Assembly: GCA_029932445.1 (NCBI GenBank)
Contig: JAOZQB010000016.1
Coordinates: forward strand, 6,485 to 23,700
Origin: Bacteroidales bacterium
Lineage (GTDB): Bacteria > Bacteroidota > Bacteroidia > Bacteroidales > JAADGE01
Length of the DNA: 17,216 bases
Reading direction: 5' to 3'
The position numbers and the translations under genes are program-made. The notes beneath the pieces were generated by a model. That model had not been told where the DNA came from. It made no database searches and was given only the letters and a program-made list of their open reading frames with translations. Each line of letters begins with the position of its first letter. The first letter of the stretch is position 1. Shown piece after piece: positions 15,337 to 17,216 of the stretch.

Positions 15337-16416
15337 ATGAAGTATTATATAAGCGGAATACAACAAATCGGAGTCGGCGTTACCGATGTGAAAAAATCAT
15401 GGAAATGGTATCGTGAAAATTTGGGATTTGATATTCCCGTTGTTGATGCACCCGGAACTGCCGAAAAAATGCTCAAATATACCGGCGGTCAACCGCAGGA
15501 AAGACACGCAATTATCGCCGTTAATATTCAAGGCGGAGGCGGTTTGGAAATTTGGCAATATTTAACACGAGAACCGAAACAAGCTGATTTTCAAATTCAG
15601 GCAGGTGATTTGGGTGTTTTTGCCGCAAAAATTAAAAGTTCTCAAATTAAAAAAGCATATACCGATTTAAAAGAGAAAAAAGTAAAGCTTTTAAGTGCGT
15701 TAGAAAAAGACCCTAAAGGAAATAAACATTTCTTTTTTGAAGATTACTGTGGGAATGTTTTTCAAATGGTTGAAAATAATGTTATTTTTAAAAAATCAAA
15801 AGCTTTATCGGGAGGTGTTTTCGGTGCAATAATAGGTGTTAGTGATATTGAAAAATCCATTCGTTTTTATTCCGATGTTCTTGGATATGATACAATTGAA
15901 TATCACGAATCCGATGTTTTTAAAGATTTTTCAGGAATAAAAAGAGGCGATAAAAAATTTGACAGAGTTTTGTTAAGTCACAGTAAACCGCGAGAAGGTG
16001 CTTTTAGTAAATTATTGGGCAGCAGTCAAATTGAGTTAATTAAAGTTTATAATGCAGAACCTAAGAAAATTTATGAAGACCGATTTTGGGGCGATCCGGG
16101 TTTTATTCAAATTTGTTTTGATGTTCGAAATATGAAAGCTTTTAAAGAGCATTGCAACAAAACCGGTTTTCCTTTTACGGTTGACAGTAATCCTGAAATT
16201 TATAAATCAGGCGGAAAAATTTTTGATATGGGAGAAGCTTCAGGTCATTTTACTTATACGGAAGATCCTGACGGAACATTAATCGAACTTGTTGAAACAC
16301 ATAAAATTCCGATTATTAAAAAAATGGGTTTAGATTTGAATTTGATGAAACGAAAACCTGAAAAAGCATTGCCCGATTGGATGTTAAAAACCTTGGCTTG
16401 GAATCGAGTAAAATAA
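15337..16416 (+). CDS. Two-domain VOC family (glyoxalase/dioxygenase fold) protein
   Basis: A 359-residue protein made of two vicinal-oxygen-chelate domains, domain 1 at about 8-148 and domain 2 at about 161-322, plus a short C-terminal tail. Each domain has the family pattern: IGVGVTDVKKSWKWYRENLG (11-30), GLEIWQY (69-75) and GNVFQMVE (139-146); and IIGVSDIEKSIRFYSDVLGY (165-184), SSQIELIKV and DPDGTLIELVE (310-320). Glutamates E71, E146, E233 and E317/E320 fall at the usual metal-ligand places, but the N-terminal ligand position of each domain has no His. The reaction is therefore unclear: ring-cleaving dioxygenase, isomerase or epimerase are all possible. The neighbour is the divergent oxoamine synthase, and the AAA ATPase gene follows after 10 bp. 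I infer no function beyond the fold. Confidence 0.8.
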   Translation: MKYYISGIQQIGVGVTDVKKSWKWYRENLGFDIPVVDAPGTAEKMLKYTGGQPQERHAIIAVNIQGGGGLEIWQYLTREPKQADFQIQAGDLGVFAAKIKSSQIKKAYTDLKEKKVKLLSALEKDPKGNKHFFFEDYCGNVFQMVENNVIFKKSKALSGGVFGAIIGVSDIEKSIRFYSDVLGYDTIEYHESDVFKDFSGIKRGDKKFDRVLLSHSKPREGAFSKLLGSSQIELIKVYNAEPKKIYEDRFWGDPGFIQICFDVRNMKAFKEHCNKTGFPFTVDSNPEIYKSGGKIFDMGEASGHFTYTEDPDGTLIELVETHKIPIIKKMGLDLNLMKRKPEKALPDWMLKTLAWNRVK

Positions 16417-16426
16417 ATTTCTTATT

Positions 16427-17216
16427 ATGAAAGAAAGATTAGTCATAGAAAATTTCGGACCGATTAAGCATGTTGATTTGAATTTAAATAAAATCAATAT
16501 TTTTATCGGACCTAATGCGAGCGGGAAAAGTACGATTTCTAAGATAATAGCGATAATTAAAAGTGCCTCCTTGGCTTATGATTTTAATAAAAATGAAACG
16601 AAAGTGATAGATCATTTTTTTAAACATTTTAATATTTCCAATTATTTTAATGATGAATCTTCAGTTTATTATGAATATGATACATATAAGGTTCTTAAGG
16701 ATTTTTATTCGGAAAAAATTGATATTATTAAAGATGAAAACATAAATTTTAATAATAATCCTGATTTAGTTCAAGAATTTATTACAAAACTTGGCTTTTA
16801 TAAGACAACTTTTATTCCTACAGAGAGATTATTTTTTTCTGCTATTTCGTCTTCGTTAATGGGTTTAATAAATAGTGATGTGAATTTACCTAAATTTTTC
16901 ACACAATTTGGAAGTGATTTTGAAAAAGCAAGAACAGAATTCAATATCTATACTATTGATTTTATGGGTATTAATTATAGTTTTCAAAACGGACTTGATT
17001 TAATATTTTCAAAACAAAACAAAAGAATACTTTTATCTGAAAGTGCGAGCAGCATACAATCAATTGTTCCGATGTTTTTAACTGTATTATCTTCATCTGT
17101 AAATAATAAAAAAAATCATTTTGTAATTGAAGAACCTGAACTAAATCTTTTTCCCGAAACTCAAAAAGGATTAGTAAGTTTTTTAACAGAGAATACATAT
17201 AAAAATAATAATTCAT
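16427..17216 (+). CDS. SMC/OLD-like AAA ATPase, 3' end missing at the window edge
   Basis: The first 263 codons of an ATPase of the AAA_15/AAA_21 (RecF/OLD-like) type, running off the window. The protein opens with LVIENFGPIKHVDLNLNKIN, the standard start of such proteins, then a Walker A GPNASGKST (28-36). A signature-like segment LSESASSIQS (203-212) precedes a Walker B HFVIEEPELNLFP (231-243) with acidic E235/E236. The ABC-type layout is complete except for the distal switch and D-loop region and whatever follows. Such proteins occur in OLD, Septu, PARIS, retron and other defence systems, but also as lone ATPases; without the partner gene no system can be named. The start is ATG 16427, only 10 bp after the VOC stop. 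Sampled lines of this gene hold 20 to 35 percent G+C, poorer than parts of the VOC gene, which may indicate recent acquisition. Confidence 0.8.
   Translation, partial: MKERLVIENFGPIKHVDLNLNKINIFIGPNASGKSTISKIIAIIKSASLAYDFNKNETKVIDHFFKHFNISNYFNDESSVYYEYDTYKVLKDFYSEKIDIIKDENINFNNNPDLVQEFITKLGFYKTTFIPTERLFFSAISSSLMGLINSDVNLPKFFTQFGSDFEKARTEFNIYTIDFMGINYSFQNGLDLIFSKQNKRILLSESASSIQSIVPMFLTVLSSSVNNKKNHFVIEEPELNLFPETQKGLVSFLTENTYKNNNS

Noticed and set aside
16971..17216. Minus-strand frame at the right end of the window
   Set aside because: It is antisense to the ATPase gene, which has Walker A and B motifs; the product is Phe/Tyr-rich, as expected of a shadow.

Overview
The window looks like a chromosomal segment of a low-GC member of the Bacteroidota, probably Bacteroidales-like or a relative. 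The protein families point there: a DUF4835 protein, PorV/PorQ-type and PorE-like outer-membrane proteins, the divergent bacteroidete RNA polymerase omega subunit, and a type II PssA beside a serine-palmitoyltransferase-like enzyme. Several genes are preceded by TAnnTTTG boxes, the -7 element of bacteroidete sigma factor, and clear Shine-Dalgarno sequences are rare. No tRNA, rRNA, CRISPR array or complete insertion sequence is visible.

Left part (41-8687, all minus strand). Read in the direction of transcription: a PorV/PorQ-type beta-barrel protein; then a tight cluster of bamD, rpoZ, coaBC and DUF4835; then udk and a PolB-type 3'-5' exonuclease sharing one base; then a bifunctional nuclease with its own good promoter; then a nucleoside/H+ symporter; and after a terminator, upp. 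The symporter, uridine kinase and uracil phosphoribosyltransferase together make a pyrimidine salvage set. BamD, the PorV/PorQ protein and DUF4835 concern outer-membrane assembly and probably type IX secretion.

Middle (8775-13872). pssA (plus) ends at a terminator and faces a minus-strand pair, a small lipoprotein and a D-2-hydroxyacid dehydrogenase. Between them lies a 153-bp nested palindromic element whose right arm supplies the last codons and the stop of the dehydrogenase. A 383-bp gap upstream of the lipoprotein holds what looks like a 60-codon gene broken by two single-base losses in homopolymers. A large plus-strand protein with TPR, PD40 propeller, OmpA-like and SPOR regions (PorE-like) follows, ending at a strong bidirectional terminator.

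Right part (13893-17216). An alpha-oxoamine synthase (serine palmitoyltransferase or a sulfonolipid-forming relative) and a two-domain VOC protein diverge from a 220-bp promoter region. Ten bases after the VOC gene starts an SMC/OLD-like AAA ATPase, cut off by the window end. Its sampled lines are poorer in GC than the VOC gene, and it may be the start of an accessory or defence locus outside the window.

Most of the window is ordinary housekeeping. The items most worth a second look are the nested palindrome at the dehydrogenase 3' end, the broken small gene, the truncated ATPase, the substituted CoaBC active-site residues, the possibly GldN-like lipoprotein, and the identity of the lipid enzyme with its VOC neighbour.
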